In this document: one piece after another, positions 1 through 11,618 of the stretch
Position numbering within the stretch: position 1 is the stretch's first letter
Layout of the letters: every line of letters begins with the position of its first letter
From: Eudromia elegans
Lineage: Eukaryota; Chordata; Aves; Tinamiformes; Tinamidae
NCBI GenBank assembly: GCA_003342815.1
Contig: PTEX01000138.1
Location: 694,571-758,570, forward strand
Length of the DNA: 64,000 nt
Direction: 5' to 3'
The notes under the pieces: generated by a model
The model's database searches: none
Told to the model about the DNA's origin: nothing
Seen by the model: the letters and a program-made list of their open reading frames with translations, nothing else
Translations under genes and position numbers: made by a program

Positions 1-879
1 TCTATGCAGAATAAGTGAGAGATGGATGTGAAAAACAGCAATTTACATGGAAATAAATAAAAAAGTTCCTTTCGGCATCATGTGCTACAGCCTAAGATCT
101 CTAAGGACTGTGATATCACCAGTATCTTGTCATACTAATGTTTTTCCCCACACTAATCTGTCTACCTCCAGATAGAAATTCTGCTTGTACATTTTTATTT
201 TGCCTTAATTTCCGTGCTTTACAGGACTTCCTAGAGCACTACTCACCCCGCTGGGGCATACGGCCCCCCAAGCAGTGACTCGTGCCCCACCACGGGACAG
301 CACCAGCCCCCCTGCCCACCTGGCTCTGCTTTTGTGCTGCTGGGGGAGGTCCCATCAAATATGCTCCTCTCCTTCGTGAGGGGGGTAAGTAGCCCCCTTT
401 CTTTCTCAGCTCCACCCTGCACTGCCACGACCACCACACCGCCACCGAAACGGGGACAGGACCATGCACCCGACAGGTACTGAGTAAGGGCGAACTCAAG
501 TTTGCAGAATGTAACTGCCCAGCATGGAATTTTGCCAGGATACCAAGATAAACATAATTGCTCACATTAAGAGTGTTAATTAATTGTTTGTGAATACAAA
601 TAGTTGGCTGCTTGGTTTTACAGCTCATTAAGAAGCCAATGATGCTATTAGGCCCTGCTGCCCCAAGTCATGCTAGGATTCTAGTCTTTAATTACCAGGA
701 TGCTGACACAGAGCCACCCAAAGTCAGCACCAAGTCACTCACCAAAATCTGCAAGACAGAAAAGACAGGGCTAGCTGAATAAGAGGTATGAGCGCTTTTT
801 GGATAAAGGGAGGGTTTTCTGGACAGATCTTTGGCAGAAGCTGTTTGCCTAAGCCAAGAGCAGCGCAGCTGGCGGCAAT

Positions 880-1060
880 CTACAGCAGCGCTCGGGTAGA
901 CGTGTTGGCTCTGTGCAGGGAGGCACCTACCCGGGCAGGGTGGGCAGCGCCGGCGCTCGGGGCAGCCCAGGAGGCAGCTCGGAGGAGCTCTGCCCACACC
1001 TGCGGGTGGGTATCGACCAGCAGCAGCGCTGGCACTGCCGGCAGACAACAGCTATCTGCT
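880..1060. other. Moderately CpG-rich patch
   Basis: About 180 bp of GC-rich sequence with CpG (GCAGCGCCGGCGCTCGGGG words) near the left edge. Short overlapping open frames on both strands come from composition and have no recognisable product. Confidence 0.3.
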
Positions 1061-2339
1061 ACAAACCACTGATGGGCTAAACAGGCTATTAATGACAGGC
1101 TGCTCTTCATCATTTAAAGCGGACAGACTCTGCTGCTTGACCACAAGGACAAGCAGGTTATTGCTTTGAAACGTTACCCAAAGACGCAAACGAGATACCC
1201 CTCCCGAGCAAACCACACGCATGGCTCCACACGTCTCTCAGGACGGCTATTAATAGGAGACCGGGCCTGCTTGCAGCAGCAAATATGTGATCTTCCATCC
1301 CAAGGCTGGTGCTGTTGCTCAACATCTGTTCTCAGAACGGGAATTAGCTAAATACAATTTTGCAAATAACAACTCAAACTTTTGGAATATCTAACTCATC
1401 TTCTCCATTAAAATCTATGTTTCATTCTCCCTTTTTAACTATCTGAAAAAAAAAGCTTCTGGGTAGATATGGCTATTTATGGTCCCCCGGGAGTGCAGGT
1501 TAGACCTGCTGCTCAGCCAGAGCGCTCTCCTCTTCACCCCAGGTCAGGAAACATGCGCCTGCTGAAGCTACGGTGCATGAAGCTCTCCAAACACTTCTGC
1601 TCATTAAAGCATCTATTTTTAGCCTGAAAGTAACTCCAAATTATAATTTGCAAAATGCTTACCACTTTTTCAAAAGTAGTAGTTCATCTACTTAATTTCA
1701 TCACGCATGTAATTAGATGCTAGACACTACTTGTATGCGTACTTAACCAAGGACTGAAAGAGGCTGCACTCCTGTGAAGGGCATCGGCACGCCGAGAAGA
1801 GCAATGCAAACATCTAGACCGGGTAAAGACCACCACGGCGACTGAGCGGATGCAGTCAACCCAGTCAGTATAAGGACGACTTCTCTTTCATTGCCAGCTT
1901 TGGAAAAAGAAAGGGCAAAAAGCTCCTTACAAGTATTTGGAAGCAGTAGCAGTTTAGGTAGTAGAATTAGTGCAGTCAGGTGGCTACACCTTACAACTTA
2001 TCGGGAGTTCAAAACCAGCCTGCTTTAACACTGAGATATAACAATTTCTGGCATCAAAATTGCCATGTACGTCTAGGAAAGAGCAGAGCTGCTTATCTTA
2101 TTCATCCACGTTAAAGAGCTTTATGCCCTGTTCCTTTACAGAGCACCTGGCCCCAAACCCCAGCGAGACTCAGTCACTGACCCAAAGTCCTGGCCCCTAG
2201 TCCCGCCAGCAGGAACTGGAAAGCAGAGGCTCTTCCTCAAGCCGCCGCTCCGAGGTGATGCTATAAATCAGAGCTGCAGCCCCAGCCATCGCAGCACTCC
2301 CAATTTAGAAAAAGTTCCAGTCACGGTCATCTGTCAAGA

Positions 2340-3130
2340 GTAGAGCATCTTTATAATGCATTAGAAACGTTCCCCGAACCCATCGGATTACAACAGCCTG
2401 ACACCGGCAGAGGAATGAAACATTTTAAAAATTTATTTAAGAGATTCAACTAGCACGCGAGATACCTCTGAAAGCAGCAACAAGATTAATTTTCAAACTA
2501 TTCTAAGCACTACTCCTAACACTCAGCTGTTTGTTCCACTTACAAATGCAAAATACTAGTTGCAAAGAGCATTTAATTTGCCCCCATTATGAAAGGGAAA
2601 CTATGCCAGAATAAAACTCTTTCCTTCCTGCTGTTAACCCAAGATATTGGTGCAATACAAACGGCATTTTCTAAATGATTCTCAAATGGAAAGCAACAAT
2701 GGAAAGCAATTTTTAAACATGGGCATGCAATAGATTGTGATAAAATTTTATTTTAATAGTGGTACAGAGCATTTATATGTCATATGAAAAATTAAACATG
2801 AATTTAAACATTTCCCATGATATATTGAGAGACGTATACGTACCATTAGCAGTGAATATTTTGATTTAATGGGATTTAATAATCTGTTCAGATGAACTAC
2901 TTAATGATCTGATGATTGCTGATACTCGCATTCTAAGCTCAATGAATTTCAGACTTGTGACAATATTGTGTATGTTCCAGTTTTGATCAACTGATTAGTT
3001 TTTAATACTAAATATGGCTTGCTATCACTTGCGGTTTGAATATGTTTACTTTATCCAAAAATATTTTGCATCTCAATTACTATTTTATATTGCCACACTG
3101 AATGGAATTTAAGTCAATACATTATTCATA
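2340..3130. promoter_or_regulatory. AT-rich enhancer-like block just downstream of exon 4
   Basis: Unique AT-rich sequence with ATGCATTAG, TTAATTTTC, GATTTAATGGGATTTAATAATC, TACTTAATGATCTGATGATTGC and other ATTA cores and no repeats. It lies 0.5-1.2 kb past the 37 bp exon in the transcript direction, so it could also hold splicing-control sequence. Texture-based call. Confidence 0.28.
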
Positions 3131-3582
3131 AAGCAAAGACAACAGAAAAACACAAAGCTGGGCACTTCTTTCAAAGACTTCAAATCACTAAAACATACCA
3201 TATTTATGCATGCAATATTTGATTATGTGTGGGTTTTTCTTTTTTTTTTTTTATCACAAGTTTGTTATTTTCAGATCAGGATATGCCAAAAAATCCAACA
3301 CCAAACAATTTTTGTTTATAATTAAGGCAATCATCAATCCAAGGATTGTAGTCCATTTTATTTTATCTCTACATCAAAAAAAGTAATTTAAAAAAATTAA
3401 AATTCCCTTGAAATGGTAAGATAAATGAAAATGTAAGTGCCTTCACATAATAACAGTAAGCTGACCCTCTGGGAAATGGTTGACTTTCTCAATTCAAGGT
3501 ATTCAAAGCTCATTCAAAAGTGTTCATTTGGAATGCAGATATCAAAGATGATGCAAATGTTCAAGAGAAAATTAAAACTTAC

Positions 3583-3619
3583 CAGATGTTCTAATCCAGC
3601 TTTGATGTTTCCAGAGTCC
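3583..3619 (-). CDS. RSRC1: RSRC1 coding exon 4, 37 bp small exon (codon 156-168)
   Basis: This very short exon is too small to appear as an open frame of useful length. On the minus strand it follows TTCTGTTACAG and precedes GTAAGTTTT, both excellent splice signals. It begins with the G that completes codon 156 and then encodes DSGNIKAGLEHL in frame, ending in phase 0. Family RSRC1 proteins have (E/D)SGNIKAGLEHL at this point, followed by PPAEQAKARLQ, which would start the next exon beyond the left edge. The upstream intron is 29.6 kb, so a 37 bp exon is defined inside a very large intronic space. An octamer word ATGCAAAT lies just downstream of the donor at 3551-3558. Identity rests on the residue match, the phase match and both splice sites. 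Confidence 0.92.
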
Positions 3620-3954
3620 CTGTAACAGAAGAACAAAAGTTCTAAATAGTTGCTAAACCCTTGTCTGCAATGATTTATGTTTTCTCGGGAGTGTCAAAAC
3701 CACGTAATTTCTGCAGGACGCAAAATTTTTGTTTTTTATTCTTTAGCCATTGCAATACTTAAAGAGCATCCATCATCTAAATGGATAACTGCAGGATTAT
3801 TTGAAGCCTCAGGTTCTACCTGCCTTACAATTGCTATAAACTTACCCATGCAAGAAGCCATTCATTTTAAAAAATATTTGATATAGTTATCCCACTGTTT
3901 CATATTGAAATTAATAAAACAAATGTAATTCTGCACCGTCTTATTGAATCCACA

Positions 3955-4085
3955 CGTGGGTTTGCTCGGCAGCAGCTCCGCCCGAGGCTCTGCGGGCGCT
4001 CGTGGGGGCGGCTGGCGCGAGCGCTGCCCGCCAGCCCGGCCGCCCCGGCGGGCACGCCGCAACCGCGCCTGCCCTGGCAGCTAGC
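3955..4085. other. CpG-rich intronic patch
   Basis: About 130 bp of very GC-rich sequence (GGCGCGAGCGCTGCCCGCC, GGCCGCCCCGGCGGGC words) inserted in AT-rich intron 340 bp upstream (in the transcript) of the 37 bp exon 4. A second, smaller patch lies at about 4590-4660. Purpose unknown. Confidence 0.4.
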
Positions 4086-4659
4086 AGGGGAAAAAGACAA
4101 ACAGGAAAATAGATTTCAACACATTTTTGAGCTCCTAGGAACCGCTTCGGCTAAACCCCATGGTTTTGCACCAGGACAGCAAGTGGTGCGAGACTGAGCC
4201 CGGCTTTCCAGCCCCTTGTCTGGGCAAGGGATGCTGCAATGGGAAGCTGCACACAAAGACAGGTAGAAAATATGACAATTTACTGAATACCAAAAAAAGC
4301 TTTTTTTTCAAATACTCATTTTAAACCCTCACTCTATATAAGGCAGTATTTTATCACCGGTTGCCACTAACCGATATTATGTCAGTCCCAAAGATAAGCA
4401 GAGCACACGCAAAGCTAGTTTCAGCTGCTTTCTGGAACAAGTTGAACAGAAATTTGGGGTTTTCCACACACTTTTTTTAAAAACCATTTTCACAGGAAAA
4501 GATGCGCTTTTCTTACACTTTCTTTTTTATTCCTGTCCATACACTACCGAGACCGGTGCCTTAAAGAGCAGCACTGGCTGGGAGGCAGGAGGCGAGCGGC
4601 CGCCCGCGCTGTCCCCGCCGTGACTCCGGCCGCGGCTGCCAACGCCGCCTGCCCTCGCT

Positions 4660-5220
4660 GAAAGCAGCCTTAATTCAATTAGAGGCCTCAAAACTGATAA
4701 AAATGGTCCTGAAGTGGAAAATGCGAGGAGATTATTGGCAAATGAATAAAGATTTGTATCGAACTAACACACAGGAGTACAGCAGGGTTTTTTTCTTTTC
4801 TGCTTTTTTTTTAATCATCCCCTGTCTTAAGTCTTCTGGGAACAGCGAGTTTCCCTTCCCCTCATGCAGCGCATCGATTTCTGAATTAGACTGCAATATT
4901 AAATAATTAATATACTTGCCATGATTGATGTTTTGCATTAGTTGAATATTAGGTTATCAATCAAAATCCACTTGGTTTAATGTAATAATATTGAAAAAGT
5001 GTCACTGGCTGTTCATCCAATTTGTAGTTGAGGCAGCACAGATAGTAATATTGGTGTAACACAAGGCTCTAACGCAGGAAATGCAGTGGTTGAACATCCA
5101 TAAGGCAAACATTATCAAGCTAACCAGGACAAGGTTGAGGTTGTCCTAAATAAACCTTGTGGCACCTGTCACTTGCAATGAAAACCTCTCTCCAGCCAGA
5201 GGCTGCCACGCATCTATCGG
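4660..5220. promoter_or_regulatory. Enhancer-like block with paired PBX-HOX words
   Basis: This unique AT-rich stretch has TTAATTCAATTAGAGG near 4670, AAATAATTAATAT near 4901 and two exact TGATTGAT words in opposite orientation at 4922-4929 (plus) and 4956-4963 (minus). TGATTGAT fits the TGATNNAT site bound by PBX-HOX dimers. The two lie 26 bp apart. Function is not shown; eight-base words occur by chance a few times in 64 kb, but a close inverted pair in this setting is suggestive. Confidence 0.35.
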
Positions 5221-5279
5221 GCAGGGACAGCCACTGAAGCGACGGCGCCGCTTGAGCTCTCCTGTTTCTTAAGAACAAA

Positions 5280-5660
5280 TATTTTATATATATTTATACA
5301 CACAAATAAGACACTCATTAATACTGCATTTTAAATATTGTGTTAGGCAAACACAGGAATTGTTGCTACAGCTCTATCACAATGCATTCAAAGTGATTTT
5401 TAAAGCACAAACTAGCCATAGGTTATTACAGAGTACATTAATCTTTAATACCATAAAACATTGCAAATAAAAGGCAAGAGCTGTTTTATGCCCATCCTAT
5501 ATAATAACACTCCTATAAAGGAACATCACAAGCAAGTTATATCAATTTCATGTCATTAGCTGGTAATAATGTTTTACATACACTTACTAAAAATGAGGTT
5601 TAACAACATTATGCCAACATAGTTCCCCCCAAAAACGCATTTACCTTTCCACATCTCCAA
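5280..5660. promoter_or_regulatory. AT-rich possible conserved block
   Basis: AT-rich unique sequence following a short TATATA/CACA stretch, with CATTAATAC, CATTAATC and GTCATTAGCTGGTAATAATG words. It may be a continuation of the 4.66-5.22 kb block. Weak, based on texture alone. Confidence 0.22.
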
Positions 5661-8600
5661 TGCATGACATTTATTTTTTAGCTTTACTAGGCACATCTAG
5701 ATTTATACCTGCATTTTTCGGACCATCGCACAAGTTCTGAAGTTGCATTTCCCCATTTTCCCATAGTTAAGAACTCATGCTGTAAAACACTAGTTGAGAT
5801 GCATGCATTTTAAAAGCCTCCACTACACATTAAGCACACCCAACGCACTCGGGGTGCTCACCCAAGCCCTAGCTTTTGGGGATGCTAGACAAGAGCACTG
5901 CAGCTGAGCTACATTTGAATGCTGGCCACAGGGGACCTGTAACGAGGCAGGAATTCAATTACAGAAGCGTGGCCAGCTTTTGGGTTACTTACAGCCATGA
6001 TGCAGGTGATTAATTGAGATAGTGTTAACTTATTAGTGCTAGTTGCTTCGTCAATGAAGTAAAATCAAGCAGAAACATTCACTAGCGTTGGCTGAAAATT
6101 CTGATTTTAGTATGGACACATATTCATGTTCATAAAAGTAGACACCTATAAAACTAACCATTAATCAAGGGAGCTGAACAAAGCAGTGTCTTCAAAATAT
6201 GAAGATGTTAGCTACTTGAGCAAATCCCAGACAACATACCATAGCCTGGTTTCACAGCAGCTTCATACCCAGGACCGAGACCCGCTTTGTGCGCACCCGA
6301 GCTAAACGAACCACTCGATGCACTTGGACACTGTGGGTGGTTCTTCCCCTGCTCACAGGCAGGGTCCCTGTCCTCCAGCAGCTACGCAGAAGGCCCCAGA
6401 CCTTCACCAGCTCCGGAAGGGCATTAGGAGAGAGGTAGGAGAAGCTGGATACGAACAACCTGCCCTCTGGGAGCAACGGGACACAGGAGAGGGCTGCGAG
6501 GGGATGAGGATGGGCCTGGAAGCAGCAGAGCAGCACCAAGTGCCGTGGGCAGAAGCCAGCACGGACGGGTGTAGGAAGGGGACGGGGGCTGCACGATACA
6601 AAGCCAGCACTGCCTGACCCAACGATCCAACATCTCATCCCACAGCCACCAATGTCCAGGCGGAAGGAATTCACACCAGAGGGCTTTTTCAGTTCTACAC
6701 CGCTGTATATTATTCCTGTTAGATATACCACACACTGCTATACGATTAGAGAGCAATTTGGAATCCTTATATACCCCCATGCATCTCTAGCACTCCTCAA
6801 TGTTTATCTGTAATGAGTTCTTTGCATTTCATTAGCCCCATTGAAGCAAACTCCTGTGTATCACATAAGTGAAGCCTTGCAGGAAAGAAAAAAAAGGTAC
6901 GTAGCAGATGATTACTAAGGGCTAATCGCAAGAGGCATCAATTGCTCCATCCCACTTGAGGACCTGCTTTGACAAGGAAGAGCAAAAAGACAAGTGCCGG
7001 ACGCAACCTGCGGCAAGAAGAGGTTCTCACCACGCACCAGGTCTCCCCGCTTAGCTCAGTATTAGACGGAGGATGTAACTTGCTCCACTCAACAAAATGC
7101 AAGGCTCTACCTAGTGTTAGTGTCATCCAGACTGTAATGAAACCACAACCTCCACCTCCTTAGCAGCTTCTCCTCTCCAAACGAGGCACCTCGGCCCTGC
7201 TTAGCCTGTGCTGTTGAAAGCAATTGGGAGCAATCTTCAAGATGTTACTGTGTTAACACCATTCTACAACACCAGGGATAAAACGTACGTAGCTACTGCA
7301 AAGTTACCTAAAACTAGATTCATCTCAGAGGTATTTTGTACTCAGCACTAAGACAGGTGACCGCAGCTGGGCTAAGCTTGTCAGTGGGTCTGTTAAAGCC
7401 AAAGCAAACAAACAAAAGCTGTTCAAGTGACAAGTCAGTGAGTCGAGGGGAATTCGTGCTGCTGCTCAGATTAATGTCAAACCAGAAGCACGCTTCAATT
7501 TTTTAAAATTTATTCCAATATATACAGTATACTAGTTCAGTTCACATTCTGCAGTTCTCTCAATTTTCTTGGACCGTCCTACAAGCACACCAATAATACT
7601 GTCAAAAATGCATCAAATGCCATTTTAGAGTATCCCCTTTTTTGTACCAGTATTCTTCCTGGAAGAACCTCGTCAGAAAAGAAGTTCGGCAGGGAGGAAC
7701 CTCTTCTCTTCCTGCTCTTTACCCCCACGTTAGCATGCTCCTACAGGTTACTCGTATCTTGCAGCCCTCCCTCAGACCTTGCTCTGAGTACCACTCACAT
7801 CTCCTATTTTCCTTCTGCACACCATCAACCCCCACCTGTATTCGATATGAACAACTTCAAAAGAAACAGCTGAATCTCTTCAAGAGTCTTCGGAGACTCA
7901 CTATGAACTTCATCAAGTGACACTCAATATATTTCATACTTCACGCACTTAGTGAATAACAGGGTCTCAATCCGCTCTTGGCTGCTCCACTCTATCTGTT
8001 GTTACCTTTACTATTCACTTAACTAGCTATTGTCTCCTCTTGCTGTTACCTACCTTTAAAGAATCTCTCCTCTAGACTATTAAAATCATCATCTCATCCA
8101 TCTGGCAGTCTGTTGAGCAGGTTAGGAGCCAGTAAGGCACCGAAGAGCATAATCTTTGGTATAAGTCTGCAACTATTGATACTGTATTCCAGGTTCTCAA
8201 GCAACACCAACCTGACCGCATTACCTGGCTTACCTAAGGCAAGCACAACAAAAGGGCACAAACTCAACCCATCAAACTCAACTTGGGGGGCAGTCTGGAC
8301 TCTTCCCTCTCCTCTCCCCTGAAGCGAGGACAGGGACAGGCGACAGAAACCAATGAAGCAGGCCTTATATGTTGGGAACTACATAAAGAGAGGATAGTGA
8401 GGAAGGTGAGGGAGGCTATTACCTTCAACACACCCTCTTCCTCTTCTTGAGCTTCAAATGGCCAAGAGTCTTCGAGGGCCCAACACGCCTGTACCAGCGA
8501 GCAAGCTGCCAAGGGCAGCAGCTATCCCGAAGGCGGCAGCAGCAGGAGCAGAGCGGGCAGCTAGCTCCAGACCTTCCTTCTCACACATCATCTGGGCTCC

Positions 8601-10093
8601 AACAGACTGGCAGCTGGAATTCGATCACGGCCTTCGCTTGATAATTATCTGCTTCTGATAACTGTCGTCTGCTCAAAGCTAATGTGCTAAGAGGTGCTTA
8701 GCTTGTCACTAGGCATTGTGGCAATACAAATGAACCTAAATCACATTCAGCTCCAACACCACTGCTTTTTCTCCTCTGAGTTAAAAAGGAAATTCTGAAA
8801 AGTGAAGTTTATCATTTTCTGGTCATAAGTAGAAATTATGTCAGAGAGTCTATGAAAGTAGAGAGGCAAAAATAACTTTAAAAAGCTATTTCCTCCTTCC
8901 TCTCTCATACAAACATGAAGGAAATAAATTTCAGTGTTTTGAAAGCAAATAAGTAACATATCCAAATAATATTACTGCTTATATCTATTAACTAATTTAA
9001 ATGGATTCTGCATTTACGTACTCAAATTGCTTCAGAAATAAACTAGATAAGATGCACAACAAAATGCAGTTTCTGGCACATGTGAGATGCCAAACTTCTA
9101 GGCCTACCTGCGAAGTACGGCACTGGAGATCAAACCCCTTGAAACCTGGCATCTAGTACTTCAAACGTGCGCAAAGGTTCCCAGTCCTGCAGGCACCTCT
9201 TTCCTGGCAATTGCTTTTATACTTCTGGCTTCTCCTAATTAAACCACTACTTTTCTCCCATCACTGGTAGATCCAATAGACAAACAACAAAACAAATTGA
9301 CTACAACAGTGAACTTGATTTAGCAATGCAACACCAAACACAAAGGGGAATAGGAGAGAAGAAACACAGGGCAGGAACCTGAGCATGGGGTTTTTTTGCA
9401 TAGAAGAGTTTGGTAGATGAGATACAGCTGAGCTAGGGACTTCATGCCACTCTTTCCATAGCCCTTCATGCAGAACCAGCTCCATGAAAGAGAGTAAACC
9501 TGTGGGGAATCCTTCACTCTGACTACTAGGGAAAAAATAGGATTTTTAGAATCCATGGGAACGTTTGTTAGCTGTTGCCTAATATGAGATCCAAAGGGTC
9601 TGCAATCGAACTGTAAGTCTTCCAAGTTGTTATTACTGTGTTCAGTGGCTCCCTTACCCTGCTCACACCAAATCCATTTTGCTCAGGAAAAGAATGATAA
9701 GAAGTTGGGTCAACCACTGGTAAATTTGAATTTAATAAGGATTCAAGAAGATTGTATAAAGACCATTTATCAGAAGCAGAAAGACAAGCAGAAGTTATCC
9801 CCTCTGCCCGCAAACACACACAGAATAACTGGGAGAAACTGTTGAAGACCTCAGGGGAATATAATAGCAGCTAAATTGAATCATGCTAAAACCAGGGGCT
9901 TGAAACAGGACACAAGGTGAAGCAATTTCCATAATATGTTATCCTAGGAAGAAGAAAAATCAGTGCCCAAGAGACTTTATCAAATATTCAAGAGGAGAAA
10001 AAAATATATATATAGCCACAACTCGGAGAGTAAAATTCAAAATACTTATGCAATTGAAATAAGCACTGGAACTAAATGAAAATAGAAAAAAGA

Positions 10094-10112
10094 ATATATA
10101 TATATGTATATA
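10094..10112. repeat. Short AT/GTAT microsatellite
   Basis: Alternating AT with one GT interruption, about 19 bp. Confidence 0.65.
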
Positions 10113-10164
10113 ATGTTGGTAACACCAGTGTTTTTGAACTGAGCCTGGAAAGAGCCTTTTTCTC

Positions 10165-10290
10165 CACCTGTGTTCTCTCCGGGGCGCGTACGGACCCCCC
10201 GGGCAGGCTCCTCGGCGGTGGCTGCTCTTCCTCACGGCAACCCGGCAGGCGGGAGCCCTCGGTGCCGATCCGCGTGCTCTCCCCGTCCCT
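10165..10290. other. CpG-rich intronic patch
   Basis: Short CpG-rich stretch (GGGGCGCGTACGG, CCCGGCAGGCGGGAGCC words) just left of the enhancer-like block at 10.3-10.9 kb, whose own CpG core is at about 10575-10645. The pairing suggests one compound regulatory region, which is inference. Confidence 0.33.
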
Positions 10291-10299
10291 CCCTGCCTA

Positions 10300-10860
10300 A
10301 GCAGCAGAGCCTGCTAAATCAAAGCCTGAATTCCCAGCAAACACAAGCAATTAAGCTGCAGGCTTTGGAGTGTCGCTGTCTCTGTTAACCAGATTATGGG
10401 GTAGCCTTAAATAAATTAGACAACTTTGGCCTATTTTACCTTTTCTGCAAAATTATTTAGTAGATATTCAATTAAAACACATCCTGTAGGTGAAAGTGTA
10501 TGAAAACATCTCGGTAATGGACATCAGGAGGAGGAGGAAGTGCTGCTAATTAGTCTCGGCGTGCAAAGCTGATTAGCAGGCAGCAGCGAGGCGGGCGGCG
10601 GCGCGCGCAGCCCTGCATGCTAAACGCGGCGGCGGCCGCGCGCGCGCACGGGAAAACTCTCCGGACTAGTCAAGAGTGCTACAGGTTAATGAGGAACACA
10701 GAAAGAGTGCACAGTAATTATCATAGCCAACACCTTGCCATCTGGGTTCGGATGGCGCCGGAATATAAACACAAACTGCCGGCATTAAGGCAGGAACTAA
10801 TTACGCGTGTATTTCTATTAGCATACTTTTAGGGTAAATATTTAAAACGCTGTTTTCCTT
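10300..10860. promoter_or_regulatory. Enhancer-like block with an embedded CpG-rich core
   Basis: Homeodomain cores flank a CpG-rich centre. On the left are CAATTAAGC near 10348 and GCTAATTAGTC near 10545; GATTAGCAGG follows near 10571. On the right are TAATTATC near 10715, CTAATTACG near 10797 and CTATTAGC near 10815. The centre at about 10575-10645 carries GCGGCGGCGGCCGCGCGCGC-like sequence. An AT-rich motif cluster around a CpG core is typical of some developmental regulatory islands. No transcript or coding evidence. Confidence 0.38.
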
Positions 10861-11599
10861 AGCCGCACTCAAGTCTCAGTACTAAAGCCTATTAAATTTA
10901 AGTGCAAATCGACGACAAAGCACACGTTCTAAACTGCAACAATTTGAGCACTATCATTTTTCCATTTTCTGAAAGCCTCCAAATCCCTCTTATTCAGCCA
11001 ATTACTACTGTACTTAAACTAATGAAATGTTATTCTGCACGAACAATACTATTCTTAAACAAATTTTTTGAAAAATATACGATTAAAAACTTCCACACAA
11101 AGACTAAACTCCCAGAGAAAAGATGCAAATAAAATTACTATCATAATCTTTTGTTTTATATTTGCAAGTATAAAACTGCAGAGAAACAAAAGCACGGAAC
11201 ATAGCATCTGTCATATCAGAATATAAAAAGATGATCCTGGCACAAAATGAAAAAGCTCTAATTCATTTGCAAATCAAGCCTGCCAGTTCTATTTCAAGCT
11301 GGCGGTAACTGTCAAGAGTTAACAAGATAATCACTTTCAATCCTGCCTTCAATGGTACATTACACTGTTATTCCATTCAATCAGGCCCTTCTTTGGGGCA
11401 CTAGATGAATGGTTTTCATTTCTAACTCGCACAAAAAGTTGCAAAAAAAAAAAATCCATGGGGCTTAAGAAAGAAATCCCTTTATGGGCATTTATCTGCC
11501 GGCACTTGCTTTTAGGCAAAATGAGATATTTGGATACATTGGTGTCCATTCACTTCCTCTATTCCTTCAGGCCCTTGGTCTGTTGATAAAAAAGAGAAG

Positions 11600-11618
11600 A
11601 AAAAAAAAAAAAAAAAAA
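11600..11618. repeat. A19 tract
   Basis: Nineteen A preceded by AAAAAAGAGAAG and followed by a C-rich stretch. Simple repeat. Confidence 0.85.

Larger units (their letters stand above)
1..3582 (-). other. RSRC1: RSRC1 intron downstream of coding exon 4 (partial)
   Basis: This is intron sequence running off the left edge. It starts with a strong donor (GTAAGTTTT). I looked for the next expected RSRC1 exon (PPAEQAKARLQLVL and onward) and did not find it, so it lies further left. The intron holds a moderate CpG-rich patch at about 880-1060, an AT-rich enhancer-like block at about 2340-3130 and a T13 run at 3240-3252. No other gene or recognisable transposon was seen. Confidence 0.85.

Noticed and set aside
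1-3582. Search for the next RSRC1 exon (PPAEQAKARLQ onward)
   Set aside because: No stretch on the minus strand gives this peptide with splice sites, so the exon lies beyond the left edge.
6252-6731. 159-codon minus-strand frame, with 118- and 72-codon frames overlapping on the same strand
   Set aside because: Several overlapping frames in the same place and no family resemblance. Not supported as an exon.
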